Source: JALZDI01 sp965653225 (GTDB taxonomy: Bacteria > Actinomycetota > Actinomycetes > Propionibacteriales > Nocardioidaceae). From it: a DNA stretch of 30,907 bases. The notes under the pieces are model-generated. The model ran no database searches and was not told where the DNA came from. It saw nothing but the letters and a program-made list of their open reading frames with translations. Shown piece after piece: positions 24,776 to 30,907 of the stretch; within the stretch, counting starts at the first letter, position 1; each line of letters starts with the position of its first letter. Location of the stretch: positions 1-30,907 of the forward strand of contig CBFGZI010000036.1 of assembly GCA_965653225.1 (NCBI GenBank), given 5' to 3'. Position numbers and translations under genes: made by a program.

Positions 24776-25285
24776 ATGGCGCGCTACATCGACATCACGC
24801 TGCAGAAGCGAGGCATCACCTGCGTGGCGCGCCTGCTGGACGAGCAGGCGCCGCGCACGTGCGCCGCGGTCTGGGACGCGCTGCCGCTGGGCGCCGACGT
24901 GTACCACGCGAAGTACGCGCGCAACGAGATCTACACGTTCGTGCCGACCTTCGCCGAGGTCGCGCCCGGCCGCGAGAACACCACCATCACGCCGATCCCC
25001 GGCGACGTCGTCTACTTCCCGTTCGAGCAGTGGGAGATGGCCAACGCCGCGTACGGCTACGCGGCCGACTCCACGCAGCGCGCGGCGGAGCACGTCATCG
25101 ACCTCGCGGTGTTCTACGAGCGCAACAACCTGCTGCTCAACCCCGATGTCGGCTTCGTGCCCGGCAACGTGTTCGCCACGATCGTGCAGGGCCTGGACGA
25201 GATCGCCGCCGGCGCGCAGGACCTGTGGCGGCGCGGGGCGGAGGGGGAGACGCTGCACTTCGCCCGGCACGAGGGCGACGTCTGA
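24776..25285 (+). CDS. DUF3830 family protein (cyclophilin-like fold predicted)
   Basis: This 169-aa protein matches the DUF3830 pattern: RYIDITLQKRGITCVARLLDEQAPRTCAAVWDALPLGADVYHAKYARNEIY in the first 55 residues, then PGDVVYFPFEQWE and FYERNNLLLNPDVGFVPGNVFATIV. The family is predicted to have a cyclophilin-like beta barrel, but residues needed for proline isomerase activity are not evident, so a small-molecule role is more likely. Function is not known to me. It stands alone on the plus strand, with operator site 2 about 120 bp upstream and the second racemase-like gene converging 68 bp downstream. The ribosome-binding site AAGGGCGAAGA is moderate. Confidence 0.82.
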   Translation: MARYIDITLQKRGITCVARLLDEQAPRTCAAVWDALPLGADVYHAKYARNEIYTFVPTFAEVAPGRENTTITPIPGDVVYFPFEQWEMANAAYGYAADSTQRAAEHVIDLAVFYERNNLLLNPDVGFVPGNVFATIVQGLDEIAAGAQDLWRRGAEGETLHFARHEGDV

Positions 25286-25353
25286 GGTGTGTGCGGCGAG
25301 CCCGCTGCGACGGTGAGCCTCGGGATGGGCCGGTGAGGCTGCCGCCCGGCGGA

Positions 25354-26127
25354 TCAGCCGGCCGCGGGCAGCACCTGCGGCTCGTACGGCCAGGTCGAGT
25401 CGAACAGCCGCTGGCCGTTGGGCTCGATCGGCTGACCCGCCGCCCGCAGCGCCGACCACATCGACACCTGGTTGGCGGTGATGACCGGCTTGCCGAGGGC
25501 GGCCTCGAGCGGGGCGATCACGTTGTAGGTGGCGAGGTTGGTGCAGCTGATGAACACCGCCTCCGCGTCGGGGTGGTCCGCGGCCACGGCCAGGTCGTGC
25601 ACGGTCGGCCCGGTCACCCGCCAGATCCGCTCGCCCAGGCCCAGCTCGCGTCCGGACAGCACCTCGATGCCGGCCTCCGCCAGGAACATGTGCAGCCGAA
25701 GGGTCAGGCTCGGTACGTACGGCGTGGCCACCGCGATCCGGCGGATGCCGAGGTGCTCCAGCGCCTCGAGCAGCGCCGACGACGTGGTGACCGCCTTGGG
25801 CGCGCCGGCCGCCAGCATCTCCTCGCGCATCACCTGCTCGCCGACGACGCCGCGGACGAAGCTGCCCGAGGCGCAGAGGTAGACGACGACCTGGGGCTCG
25901 GCGGCCAGCAGGTTCGCCGTGCTCGTACGGAGGGTCTCGTCGGTGCTGATCAGCTCGGCCATCTCGACGCTGGAGGACATCGGATGGAAGGCGGTGCGGG
26001 TCAGCAGCAGGGACACGGAGTCGGGCACCCAGCGCCAGATCTCCCGGTCCAGGGCGAAGTCGTAGGGGACGATCACGCCGTAGGCGTGCTCCTCCCAGGG
26101 CTCCCAGGGGGCGGACTTGTCAGCCAT
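25354..26127 (-). CDS. Maleate isomerase / Asp-Glu racemase-like protein with both Cys
   Basis: This 257-aa sister of the racemase-like protein at 23885 keeps both active-site cysteines: Cys85 in VVVYLCASGSFVRG and Cys195 in FISCTNLATYN. PVITANQVSMWSALRAAG closes the domain. Two cysteines fit a maleate cis-trans isomerase or a racemase in the Asp/Glu superfamily. ATG 26127 is preferred for its GGACGGCGGG spacing; a GTG at 26154 is possible and would add nine residues. A TAGGAT -10 (26181-26176) inside operator site 3 would give a 40-nt leader. It converges on DUF3830 and is divergent from the D-2-hydroxyacid dehydrogenase-amidase operon. Confidence 0.86.
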   Translation of the reverse strand: MADKSAPWEPWEEHAYGVIVPYDFALDREIWRWVPDSVSLLLTRTAFHPMSSSVEMAELISTDETLRTSTANLLAAEPQVVVYLCASGSFVRGVVGEQVMREEMLAAGAPKAVTTSSALLEALEHLGIRRIAVATPYVPSLTLRLHMFLAEAGIEVLSGRELGLGERIWRVTGPTVHDLAVAADHPDAEAVFISCTNLATYNVIAPLEAALGKPVITANQVSMWSALRAAGQPIEPNGQRLFDSTWPYEPQVLPAAG

Positions 26128-26164
26128 CCCGCCGTCCAATCGTCGAAACGACACAACGACCGTT

Positions 26165-26182
26165 GATTGTTGACAATCCTAC
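26165..26182. promoter_or_regulatory. GntR operator, site 3 (racemase / dehydrogenase-amidase divergent promoter)
   Basis: GATTGTTGACAATC (26165-26178) is a perfect palindrome with a 2-nt centre, and the 17 bases from 26166 equal sites 1 and 2. Its complement carries TAGGAT (26181-26176) directed at the minus-strand racemase gene. The plus-strand operon starts about 95 bp away; TAGCGT (26214-26219) could be its -10 box. Confidence 0.8.
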
Positions 26183-26276
26183 GATCCAAGGCAAGTGTGA
26201 TTCTCGCGTCAGGTAGCGTGCAGACCCCAGCGCCCATCCCCAGCGCGAACCACCGGCGCCGAGGCCGAGGGAGGAC

Positions 26277-27257
26277 ATGGCTTTGCCAACCGAGCCCATC
26301 GTGACGGTGCTGCACGACGGGGGCCTCCCGCCCGGCATGGAGGCGGTCGAGGAGCTGGCCCGGGAGGTCCGCACCGCGCGGCCCTCGGAGCTGGCCGAAG
26401 CCCTGCGCGGAGCCGACGTCCTGCTGGCCTGGGACTTCACCACCCCGGCCCTGCGGTCGGCCTGGTCCGGCGCCGACCGGCTGCGCTGGGTGCACACGGC
26501 CAGCGCCGGGGTCGACAACGTGCTGACGCCGGAGGTCGTGGACAGCGACGTGGTGGTAACCAACGCCCGCGGCGTGTTCGAGACGCCGATCGCCGAGTAC
26601 GTCACCGGCCTGGTGCTCGTGACCGCCAAGGACATGATCGGCACCTGGCAGCGCCAACAGCGCCGGGAGTGGCAGCACCGCGAGACCCACAGCGTGCAGC
26701 GCCGGGTCGCGGTCGTGGTGGGAGTCGGGCCCATCGGTCGCGCGGTCGCGCGCATGCTCGCCGGCGTGGGGCTGCGGGTGCGCGGCGTCGGCCGTACGGC
26801 CCGTACCGGCGACCCGGACTTCGGCGAGGTGGCCGCCGCCGACGACCTCGCCGAGCAGGTCGCCGACGCGGACTACGTGGTGTTGGTCGCGCCGCTGACG
26901 CCGCAGACCCGCGGCATGGTCGACGGCGAGGTGCTCTCCGCGATGCCCGAGCGGGCGATGCTGGTCAACGTGGGCCGGGGCGAGCTGGTGGTGGAGGACG
27001 ACCTGGTGGCCGCGCTGCAGCAGGGGCGGATCGCCGGTGCCGCGCTCGACGTGTTCGAGAAGGAGCCGCTGCCGTCCGACTCGCCGCTGTGGAGCATGCC
27101 GCAGGTCCTGGTGTCGCCGCACATGTCGGCCGACACGGTCGGCTGGCGCGACGACCTCGCAGCGTTGTTCGTGGAGAACCTCGGCCACTGGTGCAAGGGT
27201 GAGCCCCTGCGCAACGTGGTGGACAAGAAGCTGGGATACGTTCCGTCGACGGCATGA
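26277..27257 (+). CDS. D-2-hydroxyacid dehydrogenase family protein, probably NADP-dependent
   Basis: This 326-aa member of the D-isomer-specific 2-hydroxyacid dehydrogenase family has the nucleotide loop GVGPIGRAV (149-157) and all three catalytic residues: Arg234 in NVGRGELV, Glu263 in DVFEKEPLP and His282 in SPHMS. At the end of the second Rossmann strand the usual acidic residue is replaced by VGRTAR, which suggests NADP(H) rather than NAD (family rule). It would reduce a 2-oxoacid to the D-2-hydroxyacid or run in reverse. ATG 26277 follows GAGGGAGGA. It is first of a two-gene operon with the amidase (15-bp gap) and is read from the operator site 3 promoter region. Confidence 0.9.
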   Translation: MALPTEPIVTVLHDGGLPPGMEAVEELAREVRTARPSELAEALRGADVLLAWDFTTPALRSAWSGADRLRWVHTASAGVDNVLTPEVVDSDVVVTNARGVFETPIAEYVTGLVLVTAKDMIGTWQRQQRREWQHRETHSVQRRVAVVVGVGPIGRAVARMLAGVGLRVRGVGRTARTGDPDFGEVAAADDLAEQVADADYVVLVAPLTPQTRGMVDGEVLSAMPERAMLVNVGRGELVVEDDLVAALQQGRIAGAALDVFEKEPLPSDSPLWSMPQVLVSPHMSADTVGWRDDLAALFVENLGHWCKGEPLRNVVDKKLGYVPSTA

Positions 27258-27271
27258 GAGGGGAAGACGGG

Positions 27272-28684
27272 ATGAGCGGGACGAGCTCCGACGCGGCCGA
27301 CTGGACTGCGACCGACCTGGTCGACGCGTACGCCAGGCGAACGCTGTCGCCGGTCGAGGCCACCCAGGCGGTGCTGGACCGGATCGACCGAGCCGACGCG
27401 CGGGTCAACGCGTTCTGTCTGGTCGACCCCGAGCGGGCGCTCGCCGACGCCCGCGAGTCGGAGCGGCGCTGGGCGGACGGCCACATCCTCGGTCCGGTCG
27501 ACGGTGTCCCGACCTCGATCAAGGACATCTTCCTGACCAAGGGCTGGCCGACGCTGCGCGGTTCTAAGGCGATCGACCCGGGCCAGCCGTGGGACGAGGA
27601 CTCGCCCGCGGTCGCCCGGCTGCGAGACAGCGGCGCCGTTATGGTCGGCAAGACGACATTGTGCGAGCTGGCGTGGAAGGGGGTCACCGACTCGCCGCTG
27701 ACCGGCGTGACCGGCAACCCGTGGGATCCCTCGCGGACAGCCGGAGGGTCGAGTGGTGGCGCGGGCGCTGCGGTCGCTCTTGGCATGGGGCCGCTGGCGA
27801 CCGGAACCGATGGCGGCGGGTCGGTGCGCATCCCCGGGTCGTTCACCGGCACGGTCGCGCTGAAGCCGACGTACGGGCGAATCCCGCACTACCCGGCGAG
27901 CCCGTACGGCACCCTGGCGCACACGGGGCCGATGACCAGGACCGTCGAGGACACGGCGCTGATGCTCGACGTGCTGAGCGGCTTCGACTCCCGTGACTGG
28001 TCGGCGATGCCCACGCCCACGTTGTCGTACGTCGAGGCTCTCGGCTCCGGCGTGCAGGACCTGAGCGTGGCGTTCAGTCCCGACCTCGGCTACGTCGACG
28101 TCGACCCCGAGGTGGCGGCGCTGGTCAAGGAGGCGGTCGAGGTGATCGGCGGCCTGGGCGCCCGCATCGAGCAGGTCGACCCCGGGTTCACCGACCCGGT
28201 CGAGTCCTTCCACGTGCTGTGGTTCTCGGGTGCGGCGCAGACCGTGCGCAACTACACGCAGGCCCAGCTCGACGTGCTCGAGCCGGCGCTGCGCGGGATC
28301 TGCGAGCAGGGTGCGCGGCTCAGCGCCCTCGACTACCTGCAGGCGATGCAGGAGCGGATGTCGCTGGGCATCCGGATGGGCGCGTTCCACGAGCGCTACG
28401 ACCTGCTGGTGACGCCGACCATGCAGATCCCCGCGTTCGAGGCCGGGCGTGAGGTTCCCGAGGGGTGGCACGCGGAGCGGTGGAGCAGCTGGGCGCAGTT
28501 CGCCTACCCGTTCAACATGACCCAGCAGCCGGCCGCGACCGTGCCGTGCGGGTTCACCTCCGCGGGACTGCCGGTGGGGCTGCAGATCATCGGTCCGCGG
28601 CACTCCGACCACCGGGTGCTGGCCGCGGCCAAGGCCTACCAGGACGCCACCGACTGGGTCGGCCGTCGGCCGCCGCTCGACTGA
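27272..28684 (+). CDS. Amidase signature family amidohydrolase
   Basis: This 470-aa protein of the amidase signature family has the full Ser-cisSer-Lys triad: Lys84 in TSIKDIF, Ser160/161 in AGGSSGGAG, and nucleophile Ser184 in TDGGGSVRIPGSF. It hydrolyses a carboxamide to acid and ammonia or amine; GatA is excluded by the absence of gatB/gatC nearby and by the catabolic context. ATG 27272 is preferred for its GAGGGGAAG site 8 nt upstream; an ATG at 27254 overlaps the dehydrogenase stop (ATGA) but has no ribosome-binding site. It ends the operon, 37 bp before a palindromic repeat. It may supply the first acid intermediate of the pathway. Confidence 0.92.
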   Translation: MSGTSSDAADWTATDLVDAYARRTLSPVEATQAVLDRIDRADARVNAFCLVDPERALADARESERRWADGHILGPVDGVPTSIKDIFLTKGWPTLRGSKAIDPGQPWDEDSPAVARLRDSGAVMVGKTTLCELAWKGVTDSPLTGVTGNPWDPSRTAGGSSGGAGAAVALGMGPLATGTDGGGSVRIPGSFTGTVALKPTYGRIPHYPASPYGTLAHTGPMTRTVEDTALMLDVLSGFDSRDWSAMPTPTLSYVEALGSGVQDLSVAFSPDLGYVDVDPEVAALVKEAVEVIGGLGARIEQVDPGFTDPVESFHVLWFSGAAQTVRNYTQAQLDVLEPALRGICEQGARLSALDYLQAMQERMSLGIRMGAFHERYDLLVTPTMQIPAFEAGREVPEGWHAERWSSWAQFAYPFNMTQQPAATVPCGFTSAGLPVGLQIIGPRHSDHRVLAAAKAYQDATDWVGRRPPLD

Positions 28685-28723
28685 GCGCTGGCTCTCGGCG
28701 GCGCCGCGCGGGTCGTCCCGCCA

Positions 28724-28775
28724 GTCGAGTGTCATTCGGGGACACATGGCCAGCGGGCGCGATGACACGCGACTG
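28724..28775 (+). repeat. 52-bp palindromic intergenic repeat, copy R1
   Basis: GTCGAGTGTCAT at the left and ATGACACGCGAC at the right are inverted with one mismatch; GACACAT and GCGCGAT inside are shared with copies R2 (29813) and R3 (29884), all in the same orientation. Lies between the amidase and the GAF/ANTAR gene. Confidence 0.8.
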
Positions 28776-28803
28776 GCCCGGGCGGGTCGCGGCGTCGTGG
28801 TAC

Positions 28804-28809
28804 TAAGGT
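28804..28809 (+). promoter_or_regulatory. Putative -10 of the leaderless GAF/ANTAR gene
   Basis: TAAGGT matches TAnnnT and ends 7 nt before the GTG at 28817; no Shine-Dalgarno is present, so a leaderless mRNA is likely. Confidence 0.45.
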
Positions 28810-28816
28810 TGCTGGC

Positions 28817-29728
28817 GTGAGCGGCAGTAATCCGCGTATCAGCCTGGCCTCTGCGGGGCGCGCGATCGCGGCCGCCAGGTTCTGGGCCGAGCGGGCGGAG
28901 CTGGCGGCATCCCATGCCGCGGAGGCTGCACAGCGCCAGGAGCGGATTGCCGAACGGGGGGGGGTGCGGGCCCACGTCCACAGGCGACTGGCCGCGGTGC
29001 ATCGGGCCACTGAGCGGCGCCAGCGCGCAAGTGCGACGTTGCAGGGTCAGTACGCCTGGTTGCTGACGTCGTGGTTGCTGTTGGCGGGTGAGGCCGCGGT
29101 GGCTTCGCCGCGTCCGGTGTTGATGGCGGTGGTGACCGACCGGACCGGCTGGCGGGGGTCGGTGCTCTCGCTGTGCACTGCCGCCGGGGTCGAGCGGCTG
29201 GTGGCCGCGTCGGATCCGCAGGCTCGGCGGGCGTATGAGCTCGAGGTCAGCCTGGATGAGGGCCCGTCGTTCGACGCGATGCATGGTCGTTCGTCGGTTG
29301 CCTCGGGTGCAGAACTGCGACGGCGCTGGCCGCGGTATGGGCGTGAGGCCGCCGAGCTGGGAGTGCAGGCGGTGGCCGCGGTCCCGGTCGACCTGGGCTC
29401 GAGCCTGGTTGGCTCGCTGACCGTCACCGGCTCGGCCGTACCGGAGGGATGGGTGAGCGAGCACTTGGCGGAGCTGGCCGGTGCGTTGGGTGAGGTGCTG
29501 ACGTCGCGAGAGCGGTCGGACGGGGGGCTGGACCTTCTGGGGATGGACCAGTTCGAGGACGCGGACCACCAGCCTGCGCTGCATCAGGCCGCCGGCGTGC
29601 TGCACGCACGTTGCGGGCTGCCGATCGACGATGGGGTCGCGTTGATCCGGGCACACGCCTACGCCGAGGACCGCTCGGTCGCCGATGTCGCCGCCGACGT
29701 GCTCGGAGGCGTTACGTTCGAGCCCTGA
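28817..29728 (+). CDS. GAF and ANTAR domain-containing regulator
   Basis: This 303-aa protein has an Ala/Arg/Glu-rich, probably helical N-terminal region (about 1-85), a GAF-like sensor domain (about 105-240: TAAGVERLVAASDPQARRAYELEVSLDEGPSFDAMHG, then VAAVPVDLGSSLVGSLTVTG) and a C-terminal ANTAR-like RNA-binding three-helix bundle (HQAAGVLHARCGLPIDDGVALIRAHAYAEDRSVADVAADV). ANTAR proteins bind paired hairpins in RNA to prevent termination; the ligand of the GAF domain is unknown. The GTG start at 28817 has a TAAGGT -10 box 7 nt upstream. A run of nine G residues (28956-28964) lies in the coding sequence and encodes R-G-G-V, a possible slippage site. Palindromic repeats flank the gene on both sides. 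Confidence 0.85.
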   Translation: MSGSNPRISLASAGRAIAAARFWAERAELAASHAAEAAQRQERIAERGGVRAHVHRRLAAVHRATERRQRASATLQGQYAWLLTSWLLLAGEAAVASPRPVLMAVVTDRTGWRGSVLSLCTAAGVERLVAASDPQARRAYELEVSLDEGPSFDAMHGRSSVASGAELRRRWPRYGREAAELGVQAVAAVPVDLGSSLVGSLTVTGSAVPEGWVSEHLAELAGALGEVLTSRERSDGGLDLLGMDQFEDADHQPALHQAAGVLHARCGLPIDDGVALIRAHAYAEDRSVADVAADVLGGVTFEP

Positions 29729-29812
29729 GCCGGATCGGCGGCCCCCGGGACTCCGACGGGCTAGTGGTCGACGCGGTCCCGTTCGCCTGCTCGAGTGAGC
29801 GCCGCCTCGTCC

Positions 29813-29864
29813 GTCGCGTGTCATGTGGTGACACATGCACCGCAGGTGCGATGACACGCGACTG
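29813..29864 (+). repeat. 52-bp palindromic intergenic repeat, copy R2
   Basis: GTCGCGTGTCAT (29813-29824) and ATGACACGCGAC (29851-29862) form a perfect 12-bp inverted repeat. Nested inside are a second possible pairing GTGTCA/TGACAC and a GCACC-GCA-GGTGC hairpin. Same length and orientation as R1. Confidence 0.85.
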
Positions 29865-29883
29865 TCGCGGGGGCCACCCCGAA

Positions 29884-29936
29884 GTCGCGTGTCATGCCCT
29901 GACACATCGGCCGCAGGCGCGATTGACACGCAACTG
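29884..29936 (+). repeat. 53-bp palindromic intergenic repeat, copy R3
   Basis: GTCGCGTGTCA (29884-29894) faces TGACACGCAAC (29924-29934) with one G.U-type mismatch; one extra T makes it 53 bp. It follows R2 after 19 bp in the same orientation. The whole 385-bp gap 29729-30113 holds R2, R3 and the start region of the next gene, but no other gene that I can support. Confidence 0.8.
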
Positions 29937-30083
29937 ATGCCAGGTCCGGGAAGTGAGGTTTGCGAAGCTGCTGCGAGCAACGGCTCACGCCTCGCTCTTG
30001 GTGCTGGCAGTCGCCTTCGACCGACAGCCGACGTGGGTGAACATCATCCGCTCGGGATGAGGCTGCACGAGGTGCCCGGCTCC

Positions 30084-30089
30084 TAGCGT
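30084..30089 (+). promoter_or_regulatory. Putative -10 of the secreted DUF11-like gene
   Basis: TAGCGT matches TAnnnT, 24 nt before ATG 30114, giving a short leader that contains the GGGGGGTGG ribosome-binding stretch. A short frame from ATG 30094 to a TGA at 30129 overlaps the gene start. Confidence 0.35.
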
Positions 30090-30113
30090 GGTCATGTCCG
30101 TCGGGGGGTGGAC

Positions 30114-30907
30114 ATGGCCAGACGCCTGACCGCGGTGCTTCTCGTGCCAGTGCTCCTTGTCGCTGGGGCCTCCTCGCTGCTGGCGTTCATGCCCAACAGC
30201 TCATCCGCGACCACGCAACCGCCGGTTACGGTCGTGGTCACCTCCAGCCCGGCGTCCGGCGGCACCGTGGCTCCCGGTGACACGATCAGGTACAGACTCC
30301 GCGTCGAGAGTCGACAGCCGCTGCCGGTTGCCGCGACCGTCGTCGACGATCTCAACGGACTACTTGAAAACGCCAGCATCGCCACTCCCCGAGGCGACCT
30401 GACCAGTGCTGGCCTGACCCTGGACGCGAAGGCCAAGGCGCTCATCTGGAGCGTGTCCGGGTCGGCTGGGTCGGACAGCTCAAGCACGGGTGCCACTGCC
30501 TCGTTCCAGGCCACGGTGGCAGCTGACGCGCCGGACGGCGCAAGGCTCACCACGGCCGCGGCGCTGGACGGTCAGTCCTGCAGCGACAGCGAAGCGTGCG
30601 CCACCACGCTCACGGTTCAGGTCGAGCCGGCGAAGTCCGCCGACTCCAGTGGTCCGACACCGAGAGACCCGACCACGACCACCCCGCCGACGCCGAGCGG
30701 CGGGTCAACAGCGAGCGGTACGTCGGGGCCGAGCGGGAGGTCCACGGCGAGCGGCGGGTCCACGGCGAGTGGCGGGTCCACGGCGAGTGGCGGGTCCACG
30801 GCGAGCAGCGGGTCCACGGCGAGCAGCGGGTCCACGGCGAGTGGGAGGTCGGGGCCGAACAGCACCCCAGCGCCGAGCAGCACCCCAGCGCCGAGCAGCA
30901 CCCCAGC
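30114..30907 (+). CDS. Secreted DUF11-like protein with Ser/Gly/Thr repeat tail, N-terminal part
   Basis: The frame is open from ATG 30114 to the window edge (264 codons), so the C terminus is missing. A signal peptide is clear (MARRLTAVLLVPVLLVAGAS). Next comes a beta-sandwich domain of the DUF11/CARDB kind (about 38-170): VTVVVTSSPASGGTVAPGD, TIRYRLRVES, LNGLLENASI and TLDAKAKALIWSVSG, with a Cys pair (GQSCSDSEAC) near its end. From about residue 180 the chain becomes low-complexity: PTTTTPPTPS, then repeats of GGSTAS coded by an 18-bp unit (about 30748-30840), then repeats of APSSTP coded by another 18-bp unit (from about 30867). The tail looks like a cell-wall-spanning linker; an LPxTG or membrane anchor may follow outside the window. 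Likely a surface protein. Confidence 0.75.
   Translation, partial: MARRLTAVLLVPVLLVAGASSLLAFMPNSSSATTQPPVTVVVTSSPASGGTVAPGDTIRYRLRVESRQPLPVAATVVDDLNGLLENASIATPRGDLTSAGLTLDAKAKALIWSVSGSAGSDSSSTGATASFQATVAADAPDGARLTTAAALDGQSCSDSEACATTLTVQVEPAKSADSSGPTPRDPTTTTPPTPSGGSTASGTSGPSGRSTASGGSTASGGSTASGGSTASSGSTASSGSTASGRSGPNSTPAPSSTPAPSSTP

Noticed and set aside
26873..29980. Very long minus-strand open frame
   Set aside because: It is a GC-rich shadow of the dehydrogenase, amidase and GAF/ANTAR genes and contains no domain.
30094..30129. Eleven-codon upstream frame overlapping the DUF11-like gene start, considered as a leader peptide
   Set aside because: No ribosome-binding site and no repeated regulatory codons; its ATG is only 4 nt after the putative -10 box and may not be transcribed as a start.

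Overview
The window is about 31 kb of very GC-rich DNA from an actinomycete (Actinomycetota). The evidence for this is strong GC bias at third codon positions, GTG/TTG starts, many TAnnnT -10 boxes only 6-8 nt before the start codon (leaderless genes), an rsmB-rpe pair, an htdX-fabG4-fadA2 locus laid out as in mycobacteria, an actinobacterial-type ATP-dependent ligase LigB and a GAF/ANTAR regulator. Genus cannot be fixed from the sequence alone. I saw no rRNA, tRNA, CRISPR array, transposase or phage gene.

Layout. 1-1.5 kb: 3' end of rsmB, then rpe. 1.6-5.4 kb: htdX and fabG4 (minus) divergent from fadA2 (plus), a fatty acyl/beta-oxidation-type module. 5.4-5.85 kb: repeat-rich convergent gap. 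5.85-10.3 kb: a saccharopine-dehydrogenase-like oxidoreductase with its TetR regulator, then ligB divergent from an AlkA-type glycosylase across only 19 bp. 10.3-11.7 kb: a small secreted protein flanked by direct copies of a palindromic repeat, then an 850-bp gene-free stretch with two more degenerate repeat families. 11.7-15.6 kb: phospholipase-D/cardiolipin-synthase-like protein, uvrB and a MmcQ/YjbR protein. 15.8-28.7 kb: a catabolic region interrupted by sppA and by terC, the latter behind a manganese (yybP-ykoY) riboswitch. 28.7-29.9 kb: a GAF/ANTAR protein bracketed by three copies of a 52-bp palindromic repeat. 30.1 kb to the end: start of a secreted DUF11-like protein with a Ser/Gly/Thr-rich repeat tail, cut by the window edge.

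The most interesting system is a GntR-centred regulon. An identical 17-bp sequence, ATTGTTGACAATCCTAC, built round a TTGT-TG-ACAA palindrome of the FadR/FCD operator type, occurs three times and only at promoters: before an amino-acid dehydrogenase (15.8 kb), between a maleate-isomerase/Asp-Glu-racemase-like gene and a DUF3830 gene (24.65 kb), and between a second racemase-like gene and a D-2-hydroxyacid dehydrogenase-amidase operon (26.17 kb). A GntR/FCD regulator is encoded in one of these operons. A class III aminotransferase and an MHS-type transporter lie beside it. Together they look like uptake, amide hydrolysis, isomerisation, transamination and oxidation/reduction of an unidentified amide or amino acid. 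The substrate is unknown to me; the functional reading is inference from families and context, while the operator copies are directly visible.
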